Of a DNA stretch of 64,000 nt, positions 51,147 through 59,721 are shown piece by piece (within the stretch, counting starts at the first letter, position 1; each line of letters begins with the position of its first letter). The position numbers and the translations under genes are program-made. The DNA is from JAIBAJ01 sp965284645. Its GTDB lineage: Bacteria > Bacteroidota > Bacteroidia > JAIBAJ01. The stretch is from contig OZ260106.1 of assembly GCA_965284645.1 (NCBI GenBank), forward strand, positions 1,116,001-1,180,000, in the 5' to 3' direction. The notes beneath the pieces were generated by a model, which saw only the letters and a list, made by a program, of their open reading frames with translations, made no database searches and was not told the origin of the DNA.

Positions 51147-54100
51147 TTAGAAATAGGCCCTTACCATCATGTTTCCGGTGTGTACTGCATTGGCTCCTTC
51201 GCTTTTACGACCATTGTAGGTAAGGTTCAACTGCATATTTTTGCCGATATTGGTTTGCCAGCCCAAAGCCCAGGTAAAATTGAGCCCAGGTTGCAAGGCT
51301 TCCAACATCTCATATCCTAAACTACTGTTTTTGTTGCCATTGAAGGAGATATTCAAATAGTTGAACTGCATATTGAAACTACCTTTTGAAACCAAATTAT
51401 ACTTCATTTCCGTACCGATATTTCGGACAAATGCACTTTCATTTGTTTCGCTCCGATTCCGTTTTTCGCTATACCTGAAATTAACACTCCACCGAAACGA
51501 AGCGCTAGGTTGCCAGCTTAATTTGGGCTCGAGTTCAAAGTACTTCAAATTAAAGCTGTTGGTGGCCAAAAACTGCTGGTTATTTACCTTTCTTCCATCT
51601 TTGTACCCCATATTTAGGGTAAACTTTCGGGTGAAATTCCAGCGGCTTCCTACCTGATGAAAAGTGTTGGTTCGGCTTTCAAATCCATTTACCAGCAATG
51701 ACTTGTTGCTAACCGATTGAAAACTATAATCTAAGCCAAATTTACTGCTGCTCCGGTTGAAGAAAACGGTATTCCGAAAGGAGGAGTTGATACTTCGCAA
51801 GGTGCTATCCAACACGCTGGTTCGAAAGGGATTGAGTGAACTCCAAAAGTTTTCCTGATTGGTTTTTCGATCGGTACTGAAAACGGTTTGGGTATTGAAA
51901 CGGGCCAAAAATTTGCGAATGCCTTTTTTGGTATTCCAGGCAATGGATGGGGTGATATTGAAGGTTTGGTTAAATTGGTTTGAATAGGTTTTTGTATAGG
52001 TATTGGAAGGTACTGAAACTCGGATATACTCGGCCTCATTATTAAAAACGGCAATTTCGAATTCGTTCAATTGTTGAATTCCGTCTTCGTTGTAATCCCG
52101 CCAAACATACTGTCCTAAACCGGCCGTTACTTTCGAATATTGAAACTGGCGTTGCAATTCAAGTCCACTTCCTACCTCAAAGAAAGTAGAGCTTTGCAAA
52201 ACTCCTTTCCAGGCTCGCCAGCTGTATTCGATACGGTTTACGAGGTTGTCGAAGTAGCGTTGGCTTTTAACCAGGGTGTCAGTTCTGCTCAAGGCACTAT
52301 CCAATATTTCCAAGCGACGAAAAGTGGAGGTGAGTTTGAAGTTTTGGTTGGGATTGGATGACAAATCAACGGTGAAACTGATATTGTGGCTTAAATCGGC
52401 TGCTATCAGGTCGTTACCACGCGGTCGTTTATCTATCCTCCGACGGTAGCTGATGCCAAATTTATTTTTAGCGGTATCGGCAGAGCTCACAAAAAAGGTT
52501 CGATCGTTGAAGTAGTAACTATTGCTGTTCAGGCTGTCTTTATTGGGCAGCCTGAATCGGTTGTCCTCCAATTCATCGCGAATACCCACAGTTAACCATT
52601 TGAAACTTTTGCTCAAGGTTCCAATGTAACGGTTGTAGGCATTGTTGAGGGTCAATCCTTGAGAATTGATGAAACTGGCCTTCATATCCAAGTGAAATCC
52701 TTTCTTGTTGAAATCAGCATTGGCCAAATGTTGCCAGGCCTTGAAAACATCCTCATTGATAAAGCTTTTAAACTGGTACAAACCTTCCCCCCAGCCTCGA
52801 ATGGCGGCTCCAAGTTTTACACCGGATATATATTGATTTTGGAAAGTTTTCACATTCAGAAGGTTCCAATCCCTTTCAAATTCAACGGTGCGAAAACGTT
52901 CGATGGGTCGGAAACGTTCGCCGGTATATTCGAAATTAGCGCCTGTTTTGATAGTTACCAAATTGGAGTCTTTTTTGCCCAAGGGTAAATCCTGGTTGTA
53001 AAGCAATCGCCCGGCAAAACCTGTATTATCAGGGTTGTCTTTTTCTGAAAAGGTGTTTGGATCCACATTACTCATGGCGCCTTCAGCAATAAGGCTGGAG
53101 TTTTTACCTAATGTGTATTCAATTCCCACATCCAACATTTGGGTTTTCTTTGGAGTAACGAGCAATTGAACAGCCGCAAATCTACCCTTCGAACGACCTA
53201 AACTATCGGGCGCAACCCAATAAAACACCCTTCCATTGGCACTGGTAGAGGTTTCTTGCATGTAATCACCGAGTCCTGTTCCAACATCGGTAAACCTCAA
53301 CCTGTATTTGGCCTTGGTGCTATCGGTGCTGTACACGTAAACGGTAGCATTTACAACAGCTCCGTTGAGGTAAGAAACGGTGGTATCCTTTTGCTCATAC
53401 AATACTTCACTGTTTGAAAAGGCTACTGAATCTGCCGAAGGTACCAAGGCTTGGTTGATACTATCTCCGATTTGTCCCATCAATTCTTTGGCCTGGGTAT
53501 CAAGTTCCTGCTGCAAGGGCTGGTTTTTGGCGTCCTGTTCGTTGTAGAAATTGATTCTGGCCTTCAATTTCCCGGCTTGCAACTCAGAGCCAACATGCAA
53601 CAAGGTTCGACTGTAATTTTTGTCGGAATATTGAAATTCTACGATAATTCTCCTGTCTTTTGTAATGAGATTTTTAGGGGTAAATTTGATGGAGGCGGTG
53701 TTGTAATCAATCACGTAATCATTGGCCTGCCCTCTTGTTAGTTGCACTCCATCAATAAATACGCGTTCGGTTCCAGCCAAGATGATGATAAACAGTTCTC
53801 CATCGTTTCCGGTCAATTGATAGGGGCCTTGGTTGCCTTCGATGCCTTGAATTAGCTGGCGTTTGAATTTACCCCTACTGATAGCCCCACTACCGGTCAG
53901 CATCAACGAAAGGGGAGGGTCGGTTTCTTTTCGCTTATCGGTTTTTCGCAAATCGAGCAGTGACGACAAGCTTAATCCTTGGGCCCGCTTGTAATAGCTC
54001 ATAAAATAGGTATTGGGTTTTACCAATTGAAAATCGCCAGCGGTTACCTTCCATTTACTTCCTTCAAACAACTGGATATACACTTGGTCGAAATCCTGCA

Positions 54101-54701
54101 ATTGTTGGGTGTTCCCATCTGGTTGTACGGGAACGTTGTTGTCGGTAATGGCAGCCAATAGTTCGATATTTTCTGAAATTTTTCCTGAAAGTTGGAGGTT
54201 CAAAGAAGAGTTGACAACCACATCCTGTGTATTTCCTACAGTAATTCCCCGACTTATGGATCCATTTTTATTCAGTCCTTGCATATTGAAGAAATCATCG
54301 GCCTTGTTCTTTTCATCGTATGTGAAATTGAAAGGGTTGAATTCTCCGTCTCGGTTGCGCTTCAAGGTGTTGGGGTCTTTGTGGAAAAACGGTTTTGAAA
54401 AATTAACCGGAAACACTCTGAAACTGGCCACCAAAGGGGTGATAGTAAACAGTTTTTCTTCCTTGAATTTACTTCTGATAAATAGTACCTGGGCCTTGTC
54501 ATAATCCACTTTGTAGGCGGAGGCAGGAAAGGGCTTCCCATTTTTCCTGACCAATACAAAGCTTTCTGGGTTAATACTTAAAGTATCCAGTTGTACGGTA
54601 TCCTTGGAGGTGTCAAAATTCACCAAGCGCCTGTTGTCGGTCAGTTGTGACCAAGCGCCCAAAGGAAGCACTATCCAAAGAATACAGAGTAAGCGGGCCA
54701 C
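51147..54701 (-). CDS. large outer membrane protein, uncharacterised
   Basis: A 1184-residue protein with a signal peptide (MARLLCILWIVLPLGAWSQ), a mixed beta N-terminal third (residues about 20-360, with GSISRGITVGNTQDVVVNSS and YVIDYNTASIKFTPKN, resembling repeated motifs in SprA-like T9SS translocon proteins) and a remainder full of amphipathic strands with F/Y/W ends, closing in VRAYF with the terminal aromatic of barrel proteins. It is half the length of SprA and I do not assign it to that family. It may be a surface channel or a component of secretion. Confidence 0.6.
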   Translation of the reverse strand: MARLLCILWIVLPLGAWSQLTDNRRLVNFDTSKDTVQLDTLSINPESFVLVRKNGKPFPASAYKVDYDKAQVLFIRSKFKEEKLFTITPLVASFRVFPVNFSKPFFHKDPNTLKRNRDGEFNPFNFTYDEKNKADDFFNMQGLNKNGSISRGITVGNTQDVVVNSSLNLQLSGKISENIELLAAITDNNVPVQPDGNTQQLQDFDQVYIQLFEGSKWKVTAGDFQLVKPNTYFMSYYKRAQGLSLSSLLDLRKTDKRKETDPPLSLMLTGSGAISRGKFKRQLIQGIEGNQGPYQLTGNDGELFIIILAGTERVFIDGVQLTRGQANDYVIDYNTASIKFTPKNLITKDRRIIVEFQYSDKNYSRTLLHVGSELQAGKLKARINFYNEQDAKNQPLQQELDTQAKELMGQIGDSINQALVPSADSVAFSNSEVLYEQKDTTVSYLNGAVVNATVYVYSTDSTKAKYRLRFTDVGTGLGDYMQETSTSANGRVFYWVAPDSLGRSKGRFAAVQLLVTPKKTQMLDVGIEYTLGKNSSLIAEGAMSNVDPNTFSEKDNPDNTGFAGRLLYNQDLPLGKKDSNLVTIKTGANFEYTGERFRPIERFRTVEFERDWNLLNVKTFQNQYISGVKLGAAIRGWGEGLYQFKSFINEDVFKAWQHLANADFNKKGFHLDMKASFINSQGLTLNNAYNRYIGTLSKSFKWLTVGIRDELEDNRFRLPNKDSLNSNSYYFNDRTFFVSSADTAKNKFGISYRRRIDKRPRGNDLIAADLSHNISFTVDLSSNPNQNFKLTSTFRRLEILDSALSRTDTLVKSQRYFDNLVNRIEYSWRAWKGVLQSSTFFEVGSGLELQRQFQYSKVTAGLGQYVWRDYNEDGIQQLNEFEIAVFNNEAEYIRVSVPSNTYTKTYSNQFNQTFNITPSIAWNTKKGIRKFLARFNTQTVFSTDRKTNQENFWSSLNPFRTSVLDSTLRSINSSFRNTVFFNRSSSKFGLDYSFQSVSNKSLLVNGFESRTNTFHQVGSRWNFTRKFTLNMGYKDGRKVNNQQFLATNSFNLKYFELEPKLSWQPSASFRWSVNFRYSEKRNRSETNESAFVRNIGTEMKYNLVSKGSFNMQFNYLNISFNGNKNSSLGYEMLEALQPGLNFTWALGWQTNIGKNMQLNLTYNGRKSEGANAVHTGNMMVRAYF

Positions 54702-54776
54702 GTCCTGTTACCGCAGATTTAGGGGGTTCAGAACGTAAAAGTAAGGTTTTTGGTGTAGGAAAGGGTAAATCGAGCG

Positions 54777-56690
54777 CTATTCCAAGAGGTTGAAGTTTTT
54801 CGGAACTTTTAAATGGTATGAAAAATGTAGCTTTTTGGAAGCTCCCGGATCCATTTTTTGTTCCCAACGTAGCTCCCCTGTTTTTGGATTTAACCTGGCT
54901 TCTTCAGCAATTACCTTGTCGATTTTCAAACCATCAAAAGGCGAAATTGGAATTTGATCTAAAACGGTTAATTGAATAGGCAAGGACTTCCCATTTTTTA
55001 TACCGATTTCATATTCCCGTTCTTCGGTGCGATCCGAGGAAAGGAATTCTTTTTTCTTGAATTTTTTTAGCACCTTTCTTTCCATGGTAATACTCTTATC
55101 GCAACCCAAGGAAATATCGAAGGTGTCTTTGGCGTATCCTTCAATGCCTAGTAAATTCTTTCCTTTATAAGTTCCATAAAGGTAAAGATTCATCTCTCCG
55201 TTAATCAACCCATAGCGTTCCCAATTGGGTAAATGGGCAATTAGGTAGGCATTCAAATCCAGTTTAGGCACGGCAAGGTATTCATACACAGTTTCCAGTT
55301 CGCTTTCTTTGTAAGCCACCTTTACTTCCTCGCCGCTGGCTTTAACGGTGTAGGGGATTTCAATTTGGTAAACCAAGGCTGAGGTAAGGTCCGATTCCTT
55401 GAAGGGAATAAGTTGGGTTACCACCGGCTGGTAATTGCTTGAATTGGAATACGAAACGCCTGGGGCTGATTTAATTACATCCATCGAAAGAGTTTGATTT
55501 GCGGAATATCTTTCTACCTTGGAAGATACAACCTGCACCTCTTTTAAGGCCGTGGCTTTTACATGCAATTGAGCCATAATTACTGCCCCCGAAATGGGGA
55601 TTTCTGCCATTTCATAACCAAGCGAACTAATACGCAAGGTCGTGCCCGGTTCGGTGACGTTGATTTTAAAGTTGCCATCTAAATCAGTAGCTGCACCAGC
55701 CAAATTTCTACCATTGGCCATGACCATTACATTGGCATACGGTATCCCTTCTCCGGTTTGGTAGTCGGTAACTTTCCCAATAATTTCTCTGTTGGAAATT
55801 TCCACAAAAGCACTGCGGGGAGCCGGAGGGTTTTGACCCAATACCCAAGGGTTTAAACTTGGTGCCTGGGTTGGTTGGTTGGGGTTGTCGGTACTAAGCA
55901 CAAGCAACACATTGTTCCAATCTTCCCCAGTTGTTTGGGTAATTTTGGCATTGTAAGTTAAGGTCAACGGGGAAGAGGTGTCCACCAGCCTAAGGTCGTA
56001 GGCAATACTCCAAGATGCATTTTTTACCTTGTAGTTGAGCCCAAATGTAGCCTTTATGTCCTCTTTACATTCGATTTCAACAACGATTTCGGATACCAAT
56101 CTGGTTTGAAAGGATTTGTTTTTGCTGGCCTGTTTTTGTAGTTTTTCAAGTTGATTTTTATGTTGTTGCAATAAGTTGGCATGCGATAAACGAATCCGTT
56201 TGATTTCGGTAAGCTTTGCCTCACTGTACTCCATAGCCTCTTTTAGTTCCTGGGTTTTTATCCCTAAATTTCCACCAATATCTTGGTTTTTGAGTAGCAT
56301 TTCTTCCTGTTTAATATACACATCGGCCATGGCATTATCGAGTTCTACTTTTTGGCGTAAATCTTCAATTTCGGCATCTAAAGCTGGATTGTTCGGGTGG
56401 TCGGGAATGGAATCGGTAACGTTGGAACGTACATTCAAAGTCAAGATGCGAACGCCATTGGTAATGTTTAGTTCTACACTATTGGGATCTAAAATGGGAG
56501 AGAGGCTTTTAAAAACAAGCTTTTGCCTTCCCTTTTCTAAACTTATTGAAGCAGTTCGCGATACCTGTGCCCCCGATTTAAATACGGTTACCTTTTGGAT
56601 TTTTGTGGGAATAGGTAAAGGATTGTTTTCGGCCAACAAAACAGCATATCCAAAAACAAGGAAGAGTGAAATGGAAAGGACTTTTTTCAT
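54777..56690 (-). CDS. MuiA-like DUF4139 protein with inserted CarboxypepD_reg domain
   Basis: A 637-residue secreted protein: signal peptide, DUF4140 domain (KVTVFKSGAQVSRTASI), coiled coil (about 80-200), the DUF4139 domain (ASWSIAYDLRL ... YNAKITQTTGEDWNNV), and between its halves an insert of about 70 residues (NREIIGKVTDYQTGEGIPYA ... ATDLDGNFKINV) of the carboxypeptidase-regulatory type. The domain normally is continuous in MuiA. Proteins of this family were named for mucoidy inhibition, but their biochemical role is unclear. Confidence 0.8.
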   Translation of the reverse strand: MKKVLSISLFLVFGYAVLLAENNPLPIPTKIQKVTVFKSGAQVSRTASISLEKGRQKLVFKSLSPILDPNSVELNITNGVRILTLNVRSNVTDSIPDHPNNPALDAEIEDLRQKVELDNAMADVYIKQEEMLLKNQDIGGNLGIKTQELKEAMEYSEAKLTEIKRIRLSHANLLQQHKNQLEKLQKQASKNKSFQTRLVSEIVVEIECKEDIKATFGLNYKVKNASWSIAYDLRLVDTSSPLTLTYNAKITQTTGEDWNNVLLVLSTDNPNQPTQAPSLNPWVLGQNPPAPRSAFVEISNREIIGKVTDYQTGEGIPYANVMVMANGRNLAGAATDLDGNFKINVTEPGTTLRISSLGYEMAEIPISGAVIMAQLHVKATALKEVQVVSSKVERYSANQTLSMDVIKSAPGVSYSNSSNYQPVVTQLIPFKESDLTSALVYQIEIPYTVKASGEEVKVAYKESELETVYEYLAVPKLDLNAYLIAHLPNWERYGLINGEMNLYLYGTYKGKNLLGIEGYAKDTFDISLGCDKSITMERKVLKKFKKKEFLSSDRTEEREYEIGIKNGKSLPIQLTVLDQIPISPFDGLKIDKVIAEEARLNPKTGELRWEQKMDPGASKKLHFSYHLKVPKNFNLLE

Positions 56691-56763
56691 GGTTGTATTT
56701 TCTATTTAGACAACCACAAATACATTATTCCATAAGTCAGCCTTTAAAAAAGGGAAATCTTTT

Positions 56764-57609
56764 TTACAACAGGCATTGCCAAGCCTCTTCCACTAGCCCT
56801 TTCGTTAGCAGTACTGCCGCCTTTTGGTGACGTTCCAATTCACTGAGTTCTTCCTTTTCTGATTGGTTTTCCTTCGGCTGAGGCACTTCGCTTACATTGG
56901 CCAATTGGGCCAGCTGGTTGCCAGTCAAGATGGAACTTTCTCGGATGGATTTTGGCAGTTTGTCCATGCCTATGCCTAATTTGGTATTGGGTTTCTCTAC
57001 CTCAAACAAAGCATTTCCCGATGCCCGAACATACCAATCTGCACCCAATCGTCCCACCAGGTCGATTTTATGCTGGTCTATTTTTCCTTCAGCATTCAGC
57101 ACTCGGGTGGCTACATGGATTTTCACCACTTCACACACTATCAGGTTTCCAGCCCCACCTTCGGTTCCAGTATAAATGACATCTTTCACTTTACATTCCA
57201 ATTGAACCGGACTTTCCTTCACTCGAAAAGGACGGATAATTTCAGACGGAATAGCTGTAAAACCAGCCTTTTCAAATTCATTGACGGATTTTGGATATTC
57301 GCAACTGCTGAGCGACATTTGGTGAACAATAGCATAATCCACCACATTAATAACCACTTCTGGCACTTCCAATACATTTTCTAAGGTATGCTTGATGGAA
57401 TTGTCTCTCACCCGGCGCGCAGGCGAAAAAATAGCAATAGGTGGGTTTGAACCAAAAACATTGAAAAAACTAAAGGGACTCAGGTTGGGATTGCCCGCTT
57501 TGTCGATGGTGCTGGCAAAAGCAATGGGACGAGGAGCAACAGAACCAAGCAGGTAAGCATGCAGGGCGGCTGTTGGAATAGAACCTATTTCGATTGATTT
57601 GAATTCCAT
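56764..57609 (-). CDS. flavin reductase-like FMN-binding protein
   Basis: ATG 57609 (MEFKSIEIGSIPTAALHAYL) begins a 281-residue protein with the FMN-binding split-barrel: LGSVAPRPIAFASTIDKAGN, NLSPFSFFNVFGSNPPIAIF and VVINVVDYAIVHQMSLSS. It probably reduces flavins or binds FMN. The C-terminal 60 residues (charged, EEELSELERHQKA-like) extend past the usual end of short family members. A terminator separates it from the upstream T9SS gene. Confidence 0.85.
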   Translation of the reverse strand: MEFKSIEIGSIPTAALHAYLLGSVAPRPIAFASTIDKAGNPNLSPFSFFNVFGSNPPIAIFSPARRVRDNSIKHTLENVLEVPEVVINVVDYAIVHQMSLSSCEYPKSVNEFEKAGFTAIPSEIIRPFRVKESPVQLECKVKDVIYTGTEGGAGNLIVCEVVKIHVATRVLNAEGKIDQHKIDLVGRLGADWYVRASGNALFEVEKPNTKLGIGMDKLPKSIRESSILTGNQLAQLANVSEVPQPKENQSEKEELSELERHQKAAVLLTKGLVEEAWQCLL

Positions 57610-57616
57610 AGTAAAA

Positions 57617-57655
57617 GAAAAAGCCCACAAAGCTAAGGCTCAGTGGGCTTTTATA
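57617..57655 (-). terminator. terminator of the T9SS protein gene at 57671
   Basis: AAGCCCAC / GTGGGCTT stem (57621-57628 with 57643-57650) with a loop of 14 bases; on the minus strand it is followed by TTTTTCTTTT. It lies 20 bases past the stop codon of the gene at 57671. Confidence 0.75.
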
Positions 57656-57670
57656 AAGGTGTAAAACGAA

Positions 57671-58756
57671 TTATTTTACGATGCTCATTTGTTTAACCAA
57701 GTTGTGGCCATCAGCAGTTAGCATGTAGAAATAAGTTCCACTGCTAAGCGATGCAACATTTAGGTCAAATGAATGACGACCGCCAGTTTGTGTACCTAAT
57801 TCTTGTGTCATCAAAACACGTCCGTTCATATCGATTACTTTAAAAGCAACTTTCGAAGCAGCATTTTGTAGTTCAAAATCGATTTTAGCATTGTCTGCAG
57901 TTGGGTTAGGGTAGGTTTGGCTCAGTTTCAAACCATCAAAGAAGTTTGAATTTTCAATAGAAGAACTTTCGCTAACGATAGCAAAAATAGCTAGGTTCAC
58001 ATCAATTGGGTCTTGTAAGAAAGCCGCTGGATAAGCCCAAGCTGATTGAGCTGGGTTACCTGAAATAGAACCAATCCAAAAGGAAAGACGACCCCAAGTA
58101 TAACCTACTCCACCGCCATCACCATCTTCGTCAGCATAAACAGCAACGGTATCTTGGTTAATTAAGCAAGAAGTATAGTCAAGGGTTACAGCGAAATCTT
58201 CAGTAACATTTGCTGGTGTAGCAAAAGGGAAGTAAGTAAAGGCGCCGAATGCAGTATCAATATCAGCTATTAAAACCTCAGAAGAAGCTAGTGAAGCTGT
58301 TTTCGGACCAATGGTATCAGCGGCTTGCGATTGATTGGTTGCTAAAGCTGCATTGGATCCGATATCCGAAACTTTGGCAATTACTTTAGATGTAGCCGAA
58401 TTTGCACCGGTTGATTTGGTAGAAAACAAAACCAAAGCACCTGAAATTTGTGATGGCTGATCTAAGATAAAACCACGGCCACATCCAGTTCCAGCTTGCC
58501 AAATGGTAGTGCCTTGTTGGTCGAAAGAACCAGCGTTTACACCAAAAATATATCCACCGCCTTGGTAACCATAATTAATAACTTGTCCGTTAGGAGCAAA
58601 TTCCTGCAAACCTAAGGTGTCGCCAGCTGCGGCAGCCGAAAAATTCTTATGGTGAACAGTAGTAGTAATTCCAGTGTTTGAAACAACCGGACTTAGCGAT
58701 TGGGCAAATGCACCAGCCGAAACAAGTGTAAATACAAGTGTGTAGAGTTTTCTCAT
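57671..58756 (-). CDS. secreted T9SS-sorted protein, unknown function
   Basis: ATG 58756 starts a clean signal peptide (MRKLYTLVFTLVSAGAFAQ) and follows an excellent promoter. The 361-residue product has a beta-rich middle of about 250 residues with no motif I recognise and a C-terminal type A T9SS domain (KLSQTYPNPTADNAKIDFEL ... SGTYFYMLTADG). The strong near-leaderless promoter and good terminator suggest high expression of a single gene. Confidence 0.82.
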   Translation of the reverse strand: MRKLYTLVFTLVSAGAFAQSLSPVVSNTGITTTVHHKNFSAAAAGDTLGLQEFAPNGQVINYGYQGGGYIFGVNAGSFDQQGTTIWQAGTGCGRGFILDQPSQISGALVLFSTKSTGANSATSKVIAKVSDIGSNAALATNQSQAADTIGPKTASLASSEVLIADIDTAFGAFTYFPFATPANVTEDFAVTLDYTSCLINQDTVAVYADEDGDGGGVGYTWGRLSFWIGSISGNPAQSAWAYPAAFLQDPIDVNLAIFAIVSESSSIENSNFFDGLKLSQTYPNPTADNAKIDFELQNAASKVAFKVIDMNGRVLMTQELGTQTGGRHSFDLNVASLSSGTYFYMLTADGHNLVKQMSIVK

Positions 58757-58771
58757 TGTGTGTTTTTTTGG

Positions 58772-58804
58772 CAAATGTATTCGAATCGATGAATTCAACA
58801 AAAA
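58772..58804 (-). promoter_or_regulatory. strong promoter of the T9SS protein gene
   Basis: On the minus strand TTTTTG (58804-58799), a 19-base spacer and TACATTTG (58779-58772) match the Bacteroidota -33/-7 consensus exactly. The start codon lies 15 bases further on, so the leader is short. Confidence 0.75.
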
Positions 58805-58874
58805 TTTAACGCAAACTTGTTAGAATTTCTCATGAATTTAACATTTCAAGGCTTATTTCTGCTATTTTTTATTT

Positions 58875-59165
58875 GGCGGGCCCCCAACCGCAAATACCAC
58901 TTCCTACCTCAATTTTAGTTGGTACATGGCGGTTGGGTCAGGCTTTCGGCGCTAGTCCTCGGTCTGCTCCGTGCCTCCGCATCCCTGTGGGCTAGACTGC
59001 CTCTATCCTTGCCCGAAGGCCTCCGTGCCCGGGTGTTGGCGAAGTATTGGGCAGTTGTATTCCATACTGGGGTTTTTTGCATGTTTTTTCTCACTTCTCA
59101 CTTCTCTTTTCTCTTTTCTCTTTTCTCTTTTCTCACTTCTCTTTCTCTTTCCTCTTTCTCCTCAA
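58875..59165 (+). repeat. family A structured repeat, copy A10, with pyrimidine-rich tail
   Basis: GGCGGGCCCCCAACCGC; outer stem CCCAACCGCC / GGCGGTTGGG as in A2; subtype III core with GGGCTAGACTGCCTCTATCC; then GTTGGCGAAGTATTGGGCAG and a tail of CTTTTCTC units at 59095-59160. It is the longest tail in the window. Confidence 0.87.
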
Positions 59166-59251
59166 CTATAATTCTTCCCCACAAAAAAAAAGCAACATCT
59201 TAGCCTTGGGTTCACCTTAAAACAATATACACACAAAACCAGCTTTATCTT

Positions 59252-59345
59252 AAACCAAAATTAGCAGATCTTATCGATTTTGCAAACAAATTGATTTACA
59301 GCTGATTAATTGTTTGTATTTTGCGAAATCATAATCTTGGGTATT
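59252..59345 (+). mobile_element. diverged M2 element
   Basis: CAAATTGATTTACAGCTGAT and ATAATCTTGGGTA parallel the right half of intact M2 copies, with AACCAAAATTAGC at the left. Many mismatches suggest an old insertion. Confidence 0.5.
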
Positions 59346-59444
59346 CGATGAATTTTTGTGGAGTGTTATTTATTTTAGCGAGAAATAATTAACAAGCATC
59401 GTCCTTTTGATTCGATAATAATCTATTGGTTTTTTAAAATTGGC

Positions 59445-59618
59445 CTACCTGTAAATTGTAATGTAAGCTGTAGGTATCCACCAAACATCAAATCCAAATG
59501 ATACACTTTTAATTTCAAATCCTTCATCTATTTTTTCTTGTATGAGTTGTTCTGCTCGGATGATTAATTTTTTTGTTGACCACCAAGAATTTACAGAAAC
59601 AATGGAATATTTTTTCAT
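59445..59618 (-). CDS. small hypothetical protein
   Basis: A 57-residue frame from ATG 59618 with good coding character: MKKYSIVSVNSWWS at the start, an amphipathic helix (IIRAEQLIQEKIDEGFEI) and a beta-like end (SVSFGFDVWWIPTAYITIYR). The layout, helix followed by strands, recalls DUF4177-like small proteins, but I cannot assign a family. It lies 104 bases after the stop of the ELWxxDGT protein, same strand. Confidence 0.6.
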   Translation of the reverse strand: MKKYSIVSVNSWWSTKKLIIRAEQLIQEKIDEGFEIKSVSFGFDVWWIPTAYITIYR

Positions 59619-59721
59619 TTTATTTTGTTCTACTCATTTGGCTTTTCGATTGCGCCTCCAATGCTACCTGTATTGAATAAGGCCGTTTTTATTGGTTGCT
59701 GGACTCCAACTAGAATTGGGG

